This document shows, in pieces, positions 47,419 through 58,688 of a DNA stretch of 64,000 nt; position 1 is the first letter of the stretch; every line of letters begins with the position of its first letter. The stretch comes from Phlegmacium glaucopus. Taxonomy: Eukaryota > Basidiomycota > Agaricomycetes > Agaricales > Cortinariaceae. Position numbers and translations under genes: made by a program. The stretch covers positions 2,294 to 66,293 of the forward strand of contig MU130548.1 in the NCBI GenBank assembly GCA_015039465.1. Direction: 5' to 3'. The notes beneath the pieces are model-generated. The model did not search any database and was not told where the DNA came from. It worked only from the letters and a program-made list of their open reading frames with translations.

Positions 47419-48401
47419 ACAATGCAACCGCCTTGTCCAGGCCTCGCAAATGTGGTGCCTGGACGCAGGAACGACTCCTGCGTGAACGTGCTATAGCACT
47501 TGCGTGTGCAGTTGAACCTTCTTCGGCCTCGTCGTATTCTTCAGCATTGACATCTTACCTCGACTTCTGCTCCATCCACTCCTTCCCTATTGAACCTACA
47601 CCCGACACTCTGAGCTTCTTCGCTGTTTATATGTCACATTACATCAAGCCTCGTTCTGTGAATTCTTACTTATCAGGAATTTGCAATCAACTTGAACCGT
47701 TTTTCCCTGATGTCAGGACTCACAGACGACATTGGCTAGTTTCAAAGTCTCTTGAAGGTTGCCGGAAAATGTTCCCGACTCCTATTAATCGGAAGAGACC
47801 TATCACTCGTTTTGAGCTCTCTTCTCTCGCACTCCATCTCTCGAATTCTCCGATCTACGATGACAAGCTTTTCCTCGCAATTCTCCTCACCGGTTTCCAT
47901 GGTTTGATGCGGTTAGGTGAACTTACTTGGCCGAACAAAAAATGTCTCCAAGATTATCGCAAAGTGATTACTCGCAACACAGTTCTTGTCAACCCGAAAT
48001 CTTATCAGTTTCTCTTACCCGGTCACAAAGCTGACCGATTCTTCGAAGGCAGTCTCATCTTAATCCAAGCTACTCAAACTCATGACGACCCTTGGTTACC
48101 ATTTTCTTCTTACATCGCTCGTCGTGACAGGATCTTCAAGTTTCGTCCAGAGTTGTGGCTAAAAGCTGATGGCTCCATCCCGACTCGCACCTGGTTCCTG
48201 CAACGCCTTTCTAAGGCATTTCCAGGCAACGTCGGTGGACACTCCCTACGCGCTGGAGGAGCTACCGCGCTCGCTGAAGCAGGACTCCCCTCCCATATCA
48301 TTCAAGCTATAGGTCGTTGGTCGTCGGAAGCTTTTCAAATCTATATTCGGCGCCACCCTGTCCTTCTCGCTTCCTTGTTGTACTCCGCTGGCACCCATTG
48401 A
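47415..48401 (+). CDS. Ngaro ORF3, tyrosine recombinase
   Basis: 328 residues. The core-binding region is in the N-terminal half (SASSYSSALTSYLDFCS). The catalytic domain has the conserved Arg in HGLMRLGELTW, the HxxR pair in GGHSLRAGGATALA, and the final RW...Y (IGRWSSEAFQIYIR). These are the four catalytic positions of the phage-integrase fold. It would insert the DNA circle into the genome. The ATG overlaps the RT stop as ATGA. Confidence 0.9.
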   Translation: MNNATALSRPRKCGAWTQERLLRERAIALACAVEPSSASSYSSALTSYLDFCSIHSFPIEPTPDTLSFFAVYMSHYIKPRSVNSYLSGICNQLEPFFPDVRTHRRHWLVSKSLEGCRKMFPTPINRKRPITRFELSSLALHLSNSPIYDDKLFLAILLTGFHGLMRLGELTWPNKKCLQDYRKVITRNTVLVNPKSYQFLLPGHKADRFFEGSLILIQATQTHDDPWLPFSSYIARRDRIFKFRPELWLKADGSIPTRTWFLQRLSKAFPGNVGGHSLRAGGATALAEAGLPSHIIQAIGRWSSEAFQIYIRRHPVLLASLLYSAGTH

Positions 48402-48554
48402 CTTGCGCTCACCATCATCCCTCTCGGACCTCACCTTATTTTCTTTTCATTTCCCTTTTTCCAATCTTTTTCTTACTTTTCCTTACTCCTCTTCTTTTCT
48501 TTACTTCTCTTCTTTTCTTTACCTCACCCTTCCCTCCCATTTGCTAGCCTCTTA

Positions 48555-48649
48555 GCCGTTGCGCGCAATTCCATCACGAGGGGTGCCTCTGGTCTCAGGG
48601 CACTCCTTTTTTCGGCTAACACAAGGCCTTCGTGCGAGCGAGTGATTAG
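48555..48649 (+). repeat. Ngaro repeat B1
   Basis: 95 bp from GCCGTTGCGCGCAATTCC to GAGTGATTAG, identical to B2. Follows the recombinase ORF after about 150 bp of T/C-rich 3' sequence. Confidence 0.9.
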
Positions 48650-48923
48650 TCGTTGTTTAAACTCAGTTTACTCTAGGCTAATCATGCTGCGAGGGCTTTC
48701 CAGCCGCTGAGCCGCGCCCTTAGCTTTACATGTCTCACTCGTCTTCATTATGACGTCTTTAGTCTCACATCTGCTTTATATAACCTCACCTGGGCTCAGG
48801 AATGGCCTTGTTAGCTGCCGTTCTTGTGCTCTAGGTGAGCATGCTTTTCTGTCTGCGTTGTGTATCCCGTTTAACTACTGCTCTTGTGCTCTAGTCCCGT
48901 TTCGTCGCACTTTATTTCGTTAA
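48649..48923 (+). repeat. Ngaro repeat A2
   Basis: 275 bp, 274 identical to A1. Directly continues B1, giving the B1-A2 junction used as template for the joined circle ends. Confidence 0.9.
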
Positions 48924-49087
48924 CCCGCCCTTCCCGCTCCCGTGGTAGCTTTCCTCGCGGAATTGCCTTTTTTTTTCCCCCTTGGGGTTTTTAGGCATTT
49001 TCAGAGGTTTTAACGCGCCACCCTGATTTCATCTTATTTTTTTTTTTTTTTTTCCCACTATGTATTTCTATGTATTTTCGGCATTTC

Positions 49088-49182
49088 GCCGTTGCGCGCA
49101 ATTCCATCACGAGGGGTGCCTCTGGTCTCAGGGCACTCCTTTTTTCGGCTAACACAAGGCCTTCGTGCGAGCGAGTGATTAG
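49088..49182 (+). repeat. Ngaro repeat B2 (right end)
   Basis: Identical to B1 over 95 bp. The next host base is C (GATTAG|CGAGG). A 164-bp T-rich spacer lies between A2 and B2. Confidence 0.9.
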
Positions 49183-49227
49183 CGAGGCTGTCAACTTTAC
49201 CTGCTTCCTTACTACTTCTCTCACACA

Positions 49228-50445
49228 ATGCCTGCTATGAAAGGCTGGAAAATGGCACCAATTTCAGGTCGGAATCCGTAAGTATACCCACAATCAGCCA
49301 TTCGAAGTTAACTGTAAGCTTTCCTCTGACTCTCAACCTCAGATACCAATTCGGTGAGATCCCAGGGTTTCCAGTTGGTTCTACATGGAATTCGAGGCAA
49401 GAGTTATGTAACGATGGTGTTCATGCTGGAACATCGAAAGGAATCAATGGACGAGAAGCTGAGGGAGCTTTCTCTGTAGTCATGTAAGAACGATTTTTCA
49501 AAAGTTGGATCTCAGCTGATTCGATCATCTGGAATCTGAATAGTTCGGGTGGATACGAAGATGATAATGACCTTGGGGATATAATGTAAGAGTCCCATTA
49601 TATTCCTTGAATCAAAGTCACCATAATGACAACTTTTTAGAACGTATACAGGCGAAGGTGTTTATTACACCCCATATTCCAAGCTTTTTTTTAACTCACC
49701 AAACATCCCCAGGCGGCCGAGAAAAACGCGTGCCAGGTGTAAAGTGGGGCGATAAACAGGTGAAAGATCAAGTATGGAAGATGGGTAACAAAGCTATGCA
49801 GGTTAGCGAAATTTATCTTTTGTCTTTTGAGTTCATACATATCATTTTCAGATCTCCCATCTGAATAACAGACCTATACGCGTTATCCGTGGTTCTGGAC
49901 TGAATTCTCCTTACGCTCCTGCAAAAGGGTAGGTCTTTTATCACCCTTCCAATCGTATACTCAAAAACTTTTATGGCAGATATCGCTACGATGGCTTGTA
50001 CTCTGTGCGAACGGTGCGTGATCCATAAAAAAAACATTAGATATGCTGAACGAGTAATCTAGGCACAGACTGTACGTGGAAAAACCGGTTTTGCAGTCTG
50101 CCAATTCAAACTCGTGGTCAGCACCTTCCTCACTAACAGATCGACCATTAGATGATTCACCTTGACTTTAACTAAAGCGCCGTCCGAACCAACCCCCGCT
50201 CCCAGCTGCACGTCCCAGGCCAAAGCAAATTTCGCCACCCGTCCAAGTGCCTTTGCCCGTCGCAGGCGAAGGCTCTTCTTCCAATCAACCGATAACAATC
50301 GATTCTACACCGGAAATTTCTGAAGGTAGGTACCATCGCATTTTTTCCAGGACGTCGGTTATTCTCCATCCAAATTTCAGACGATTGCCTATCCGATAAT
50401 GCATCTGAGGAGATCAGCGATTTCTCAGATTTGGAACCTTTCTGA
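49228..50445 (+). CDS. SRA-YDG domain protein (methyl-cytosine reader family)
   Basis: About nine exons. The SRA domain starts YQFGEIPGFPVGSTW, followed by GVHAGTSKGINGREAEGAFS, GGYEDDNDLGD, YTGEGGREKRVPG, RPIRVIRGSGLNSPYAP and GYRYDGLYSV (the YDG element). A short proline-rich, acidic tail ends FSDLEPF. SRA domains flip and bind 5-methylcytosine, often in hemimethylated CpG (UHRF1) or at heterochromatin. No RING or PHD is fused here, so it is a stand-alone reader. The start ATG lies 45 bp after the Ngaro element, so its promoter is partly element-derived or was displaced. Confidence 0.87.
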
Positions 50446-50575
50446 ACCAAGAAGAAACCAACCGAATCGACATTTAGATAACCATATATACGTAATAAAT
50501 ATTGGATACAAAAGTTCAAACCTATCTACATACTAGGCTATATGGACCAGCAAAGGAAAAAAGTTATGGTGTCGC

Positions 50576-52357
50576 CTATTGTAGAGCCTTGATTTCTGTA
50601 CGCTTTGCTTCACGAGCTTGTCGAACAACCCTGCGGCCTGCCTTGGTACGCTTATTGGGTTGGGAATTTGTAGCATCGGCGGAACTTGAAGTATCACTCT
50701 CTAGGGATGGAACAGAAGCCGAATAAGGTCGACTCGAAGGCCTCAAAGTGATATACACCTCAGGTTTCAAACTCAAACTCGGTCTTGACGGAGGAATCCG
50801 AAGATAAAACTTGTCCTTAGGTTGAGAGTCCCCAGGTGGTTCCTGATGATTGCTGCGCTGTATCGAGGGCGGTGTATTCGGAGGGGACATAAGTCTTGAC
50901 GCTTTGCATCGTTTGACAGGAGATTCCAATGAACCATCCAGCTTCCGTTTCGTAATGTTTTTCGTCTTTTCTTGTTGCGTACAAGTAAGATCAGGCAACT
51001 CATCATCAGCCAAAGCAGCAACCTCTAAATCTCTCCTTCTCTTCCTCTCCGCAGTCATCTCTTTCATCTCTTTCGCCTTCGCTTCTTTCTCAATCTCGGC
51101 ACGCAACATGTCAGAAAATAACTGCGCATCACCCTGTATCCATGCATCGAATACACCTTCCCATTCTCTAGTAGGCACAGGGAAATCGAGGTTGAGGTAC
51201 ACGGCTTTTGGAATAGGTTCTTCATCTGCAGTTGGTGATCGACGAGGTGAAGGTGCGGGTGTAGCCAGACCAGAGGATTCGTCCTTGGTGGAAGGAGACG
51301 AAGGACCCCTTGCGCGAACGGCTTTAGCAAATTCACGAACCATCCTCTTAGTCCCCGGCACTCTCAAGCTTGTACCAACAACGAGCAACAAATCTGCGCC
51401 ATTCCTACCTTTTCCTTTCGAAGATCCTATCAAATCCTTCTGCACTACTTGACCCACACCTTCGGCATCCTTATGGGCTTCGTTGTACAAGACGACGTTC
51501 GGACGCAATTTACCGATACCCCTGGGACGTTTTCCCACTAATTGTCGGGTTGTTTCCAAAGAAGTGCATTCTGGACATGAAGGCGGTTGGCCAGATATTA
51601 GGGACGGGAGGTATTCGAGGAGAGGGAAGGAATGGTTATAGATCTGACAATGCATAGTTTGGAGAGTGCCGTGAAGGGGTATACAGCGAGGTGTCTCAAC
51701 GGGAGGGGAAAGGAAGCGGCTAATGGAAGGAACTGGGTCGGTGTCATTTGACTTTGGTTTAGAGCGAGATTTATTGCGCTTCGCCTCGAATTCAGGAACC
51801 CCAAAGGAAAGACCAGATTTTTGTTCAATTGCGTCTATGTTCTGGGTGTATACTCTTAAAAGCTTCCCTCGGATATCAAGAGCGCGAAGTAGATTGTGAA
51901 AAGAAGTGGGTTGTGCAGCCTGAGACAAGTCTGATAACTGGGCAATCATTTGACAAAATAGCGAAGTAGTATGCTCTGCCTAATTAAAAATGTTAGTTAA
52001 TATATATTACATACGGGTCCAAGTTACTCACGTTGAAAACAGAGGCGTCAAAAAGCTCTTTACCCGACGACATCGTTTCGCGGGGATTATCGCGTTTGAT
52101 AGTTTTGAAGAGGCCATCGGACGATCGGAAGTCAGGGATACCAGCTTTGACAGATATTCCAGCACCTGTGTAAAGAATAAATAAATAAGACATGATAGAG
52201 AGGAGAATGACTTTCCACAGATGACAACGATACGCTTTGCCTTCATGATTGCCTGGATAACCCGAGCGAGATGGTTGCCGGAGTTGGCAGGTGGGACTAG
52301 AAAGCTAGGCAAAGGCGGGAGAGGCGAGGACGGGTCCAACGGCAAGAAAACAGTCAT
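50576..52357 (-). CDS. Sirtuin-type NAD-dependent deacetylase, Hst3/Hst4-like
   Basis: Starts MTVFLPLDPSSPLPPLPSF (an in-frame ATG also exists at 52471). The Rossmann part has AKRIVVI, then AGISVKAGIPDFRSSDG and YTQNIDAIEQKSG. The catalytic His is in IPLHGTL, and VVLYNEAH and VVGTSLRVPG follow. The C-terminus is a long basic extension with KRKLDGSLESPVKRCK. Hst3/4 enzymes deacetylate histone H3 Lys56 in the nucleus. Two oddities: the first zinc pair reads CQIY (the second Cys is Tyr, codon TAT), and the only GT-AG junction at the Gly-Ala-Gly loop yields CAGIS instead of GAGIS. It may have reduced activity or need another model. Confidence 0.82.
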
Positions 52358-53284
52358 TTGTGAGTGGCCGTTGGGAGTCTGAGGCATGGAATGTATTAGA
52401 TTCCCACGATCAATTAAATCTGAACGGAAGTGGTGGTGAGTTTCTCTCGGGATGTACTGTGACAAGTCCAATTACGAGGAACAAAGTGAAACTACTAGTT
52501 GAGAACATGAATTCTTTCATTTGAATTGTCATGTTTTCTAAATTATTCTGGAGAGGATTGAGGAGTGGGCAGGGAGTGGGTCAGGATGAATACCATTAGA
52601 AAAAAGCAACCTAAACAACGATAGCACATTCTGAACTACAGCAAACAACCTTGACCTGGTTAGGTCTGGTTGGCATCTCTGCGAGTTTGTGACTTCCATA
52701 TTCCTTAGTATCTTCTCCTTCGCGTGCCAAGAGGTCGTTTTCATGAGCTTTGGAAGACCGGATTCAAGCACATACAGGTAGCCAATGTTCCATAGTATTC
52801 TATGGTGCAGTGCGCCTTACAGCCACCACATTTGTTACAACTAGAGATCTTATTTTCTCTAGCCAAAGCATCATTGAGAGGAACAAAAAAAGCCTCGAAC
52901 ACTTTGTCAAAACTGAGGGAGCTTTTTTTTTGGTTTTGCAAAGCCAATTCCGCCACCTAGGTACAAATCAGGCCCTAATTATTATGCATCCAAGATCGTC
53001 CACTTGTGGACGAGTGAGAGGGGATTAGGTCGACTCGATGGCCTAGTCATCACAATTTTCTTCTGTGCGCTCGCTGCTGCTGCTATCCTGTGAATTTTTG
53101 GTCAGTGGCATAGTGTAAAAACCTGCATTTTCTATTGCGAATTATACGCCAGAGATTAGGACTTGATTTTTCCATTCCGCCGCTGTCCAAAAGCACCATA
53201 GCGTGATAGCTGGGATTTCCTAGTCTGCATGTAGTCGAAACCGTACTAAAACCAAACTGATCACCTGTTTGTTCCTACGTCCAA

Positions 53285-53800
53285 CGCGTCTTTACAGCTG
53301 TTCTCATATCTGTAGACGTTTTCGAAATTTTGCATTGTGCGCCTTTGCTTACAAAATAGTCTATATGGGCAATAGGGTTGTAATTCGGTCTCCAGGAGTA
53401 ATTGTAAGCAGCGCCAGTTACCATATATGATTGAACCTCCTTGACAACTTACCATGGGCAACTACAGATTTATACCGGAAGAGCAGAAATGTGTGCAACG
53501 GCTGGTTATCAATGCGGCAGGTCATCCAATGTCCTCTAGAAAAGGGACGCCGAAGAATTCTTACGTCGTCGTCGCTTGAGGTCAATATAATGTTGAGATT
53601 ATGTAGCGACGAGAAGATTTTCTAGAACGAGGCTGTTATTGGAGCTTGGAGGAGCATAGCTATGGAGTGTGAGGGCATACTGCGTCATTCCAGCCACTAC
53701 TATTTTTGGATGTTTGTCACAACAAAGGCACACAATCTACTTACTTACAGATATGAGAACAGCTGTAATGTCCCTTTTCTCTTATCGTAGACGCGTTATC
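53285..53800. repeat. Imperfect long inverted repeat (candidate foldback/MITE)
   Basis: The left arm (ACGCGTCTTTACAGCTGTTC... to ...TTGTGCGCCTTTG) and right arm (CAAAGGCACACAA... to ...AGACGCGT) are reverse complements over a 24-bp core TTACAGCTGTTCTCATATCTGTA plus outlying matched blocks ACGCGTCT and TTGTGYGCCTTTG, with small indels. About 360 bp lie between. No transposase ORF is inside. Confidence 0.55.
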
Positions 53801-54259
53801 CATTGTTGTGCCGTAAGTCCACTCCAAGCAAGAAAGCGAAGAAACAGGTTAATTTATGATTTTCGGCATTAGTTAAAGCTACGGAATAGATGATCAGCAA
53901 GATTTATATCGAGTTCAGATGCCGTTATCATCAATAATAGCCGCGGTGCACTACCAATGGAGAACTTGGAGGAGCCAGCAGTTTTCCGAGGTCATTTAGG
54001 GGCCGGAGTATCTGGATTTTTGTCATTTGGTTGGCCGGTTTTTTGGGTGGGTGCATATTGTGAGCAGCTGCTGTTTCCTAGGGTAGTGTTGGGGTATATG
54101 TTTGTTGCCAGGTAGTAGACTCAATGTTAATGCTGTGCCCCAGAGGAAGTTCGACTCGAGAAATGAGCAGATGATTGACCACAGATTAGCATGCCTGTAT
54201 CCCTCCATATCTTCTCCTAACCGAGGACATGCTACCGCATGCAGAGAAAAGAATCCCAT

Positions 54260-54318
54260 CCCTAACCATTAACCCTAAGCCTAATCTCTAAATCTAACCC
54301 TATCTAACCCAACCTAAC
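54260..54318 (+). repeat. Degenerate telomere-like CCCTAA array
   Basis: About 60 bp with repeated CCTAACC, AACCCTAAGCC, TCTAACCC and AACCTAAC words, resembling CCCTAA telomere units with drift. It could mark an old chromosome end, a break repair site or chance-enriched sequence. Confidence 0.45.
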
Positions 54319-54480
54319 AAGTGTAACTGTAAGGTATGCCACAATGCACCATTACACCAAAAGGTCGAATATCTGAAAGATTATTCTTTCAGCTACCAGC
54401 ACATATATACATATGGTGGTGTATACAGCTGTATGGCAACCAGCCTTACACCGAGGACCCCCGAAAGCCCTCTAGTCTCA

Positions 54481-54750
54481 AGTCCGCATACAAACGGTCA
54501 CTTTTTGGGCCAGATGTAGGTTCAAAAGACCACCACCCATCACCGAAGGTAGGTTTGATAGTCCGCGTACGGGATAGGTCCCGGAACGTCGCCGACTGGG
54601 GTGGTTAAAAAATAATTTGGATTTCTTTGCGGACATTTTTAGGGCTATGTAGGTACAGAAGTCCACATACAAATGGCACCTGACGGAGGTCAGAGCAAAA
54701 GTCCGCCTACGAATGGCCTCGCAGAGCCGAAAAACCGCCCGCATACCGAC
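54481..54750 (+). repeat. Dispersed 17-bp motif AGTCCGCNTACRAAYGG
   Basis: Copies start at 54481, 54560 (diverged end), 54660, 54700 and, weaker, about 54737. A further related copy lies at 60515 in the casein kinase gene (AGTCTGCATACGAATT). Spacing is 40-100 bp and irregular, so this is not a simple tandem array. Confidence 0.55.
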
Positions 54751-54975
54751 TTTTTGGCGAAAACCTATACCTCACAGGGGTCCAACCTAACGTTCCCCCG
54801 AGCGCCATGTTCGGATGTGTCGCACATCTGTAATCGCCGACACACCACAAGTGTGTCGAAGGTCGTATACACTGCCCCGGAGAGGAGTTTCTAGTATTAA
54901 AGGCGCGAGACCAAGATAATTCAAACGACGCGTCTTCCTCGAGTAACAAATACAAATACAAATACAAAATACAAA

Positions 54976-55569
54976 TTACTTTCTCAACTTCCAAGCGCCG
55001 TCTATACCCGCTTTTGAGAACTTCTCTGCGACTGTCCCGTCTGGTTGTGGATTCCTTGCAGTTTGGCGACCTTGCCCATCAATAGTACCTTCCTTGTCCA
55101 TCAATTTTATCCCACCGTACCCTCCTCCTCTGGCACCCATTTCACCTGGAGCAGATGAATATCTGACAGCAGAACTCTCACCAACCCCTCCATAATGATG
55201 TGACGCTGTGCGTGTGGTGTAATCATGCGCAATTTGTTCTCCACCAGTTGATGTGTACTGTACGCCTTTGGTATTTGGTTCGTCCGTAGCCGCGAAATTG
55301 GTGTATGGTGCAGAGGTGGGGTAAGCACCTGCGGGCACTTGATAATGCTTTGTGGAAGCGTCAGGTTCTGAAACAACGTAGGTGCGATACCCAGAATGTG
55401 AAGTTATAGGTTCTAGTGGATGGTCGTATTGTTTTTCGTACTGTGAGGCAATAGTGGTTGATGGTGGGTTTGTCAAGGGAGAATTGCCGAGGACTGCGAA
55501 GGGTGTACGAAATGAACGGGTGTAGGATGGTATTAGACGTTTAGTGAGGGAGAGGACGATGAAAGACAT
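54976..55569 (-). CDS. Conserved basidiomycete small protein, probable mitochondrial
   Basis: Single exon, 197 residues. The N-terminus MSFIVLSLTKRLIPSYTRSF is basic/hydrophobic without acids, fitting a mitochondrial presequence. The rest contains SHSGYRTYVVSEPDASTKHY, VPAGAYPTSAPYTNF, VGESSAVRYSSAPGEMG and the ending FSKAGIDGAWKLRK. These blocks recur in many mushroom genomes as unnamed proteins. No enzyme motif is seen. Its single-exon state is unusual next to its neighbours. Role unknown. Confidence 0.78.
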   Translation of the reverse strand: MSFIVLSLTKRLIPSYTRSFRTPFAVLGNSPLTNPPSTTIASQYEKQYDHPLEPITSHSGYRTYVVSEPDASTKHYQVPAGAYPTSAPYTNFAATDEPNTKGVQYTSTGGEQIAHDYTTRTASHHYGGVGESSAVRYSSAPGEMGARGGGYGGIKLMDKEGTIDGQGRQTARNPQPDGTVAEKFSKAGIDGAWKLRK

Positions 55570-55700
55570 GATATTGGTGTGGGGACGAGTGTCTGAGAAC
55601 CCCTTTATATATACCTGCCAAATGTGTCATGGCTTACCCCACCCTTCGATCTAAAATCTCACCCTGACTCTAACCTGATTCGCAATGATTTATCCTAAAT

Positions 55701-58288
<2,588 letters not shown>

Positions 58289-58688
58289 TTAGCTGCGCAC
58301 ATCGATGAGTACAACGGACTTAGTGGTCTTTTGTGTGCATTATTGAGAAAACCGACTACATAATACATATTGAAGGAGAGAAATTCAAGAGTAGAGAAAA
58401 GGAGGGGAATGGATGAGGTCATGATATGTAGCACGTCAAACGCATAGAAGCGAAACAACCAGGTCTTAGTAAGATCGGTTAGCTAGAATATATAATGAAT
58501 GGTAAGGGTAAAAGTCTTCGTCTGGAGCCGTCGTCATTCATCCCGAGTCGGATGAGAATTAGTTGCGATAGTGTTTTCAGAGAAGAAGCAAGTCTAGAGA
58601 ATTTGTGGGCCAATTAAATAATTAGAAGGCAAATTCTCGACAAAACTAACCAGATTCGCGACGAAGCGTAACCAGTTACGCACTGGTG
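58289..58688. other. Intergenic between PFKFB and CK1 genes
   Basis: 400 bp with the 5' region of the PFK-2/FBPase-2 gene on the left and the 3' end of the casein kinase gene on the right. No gene or clear motif was recognised. Confidence 0.45.

Larger units (their letters stand above)
44024..49182 (+). mobile_element. Ngaro-type tyrosine-recombinase (YR) retrotransposon, apparently complete
   Basis: 5,159 bp. The layout is A1 - gag - RT/RNase H - tyrosine recombinase - B1 - A2 - spacer - B2, the split direct repeat arrangement of the Ngaro group in the DIRS superfamily. The two A copies differ at one base in 275 and the two B copies are identical over 95, so the insertion is recent. B1 and A2 abut, sharing one G (GATTAG/GTCGTTG), as expected for the circle-junction template. 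There is no target-site duplication, as is normal for these elements, which integrate by site-specific recombination. All three ORFs are uninterrupted. The closest known elements are in basidiomycetes and animals; this assignment comes from layout and motifs. Confidence 0.92.
52358..54975. other. Gene-poor 2.6-kb stretch
   Basis: I see no credible gene. It contains an imperfect inverted repeat (53285-53355 with 53714-53800), telomere-like CCCTAA units (54260-54318) and a dispersed 17-bp motif (54481-54750), each listed separately. Small open stretches on both strands lack domains. It is likely relic transposon DNA. Confidence 0.6.

Noticed and set aside
52741..52956. Minus-strand frame with several cysteines (CNKCGGCKAHC)
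   Set aside because: Suggestive of a metal site, but only about 70 codons, no start context or splicing partner, and the opposite strand is equally open.
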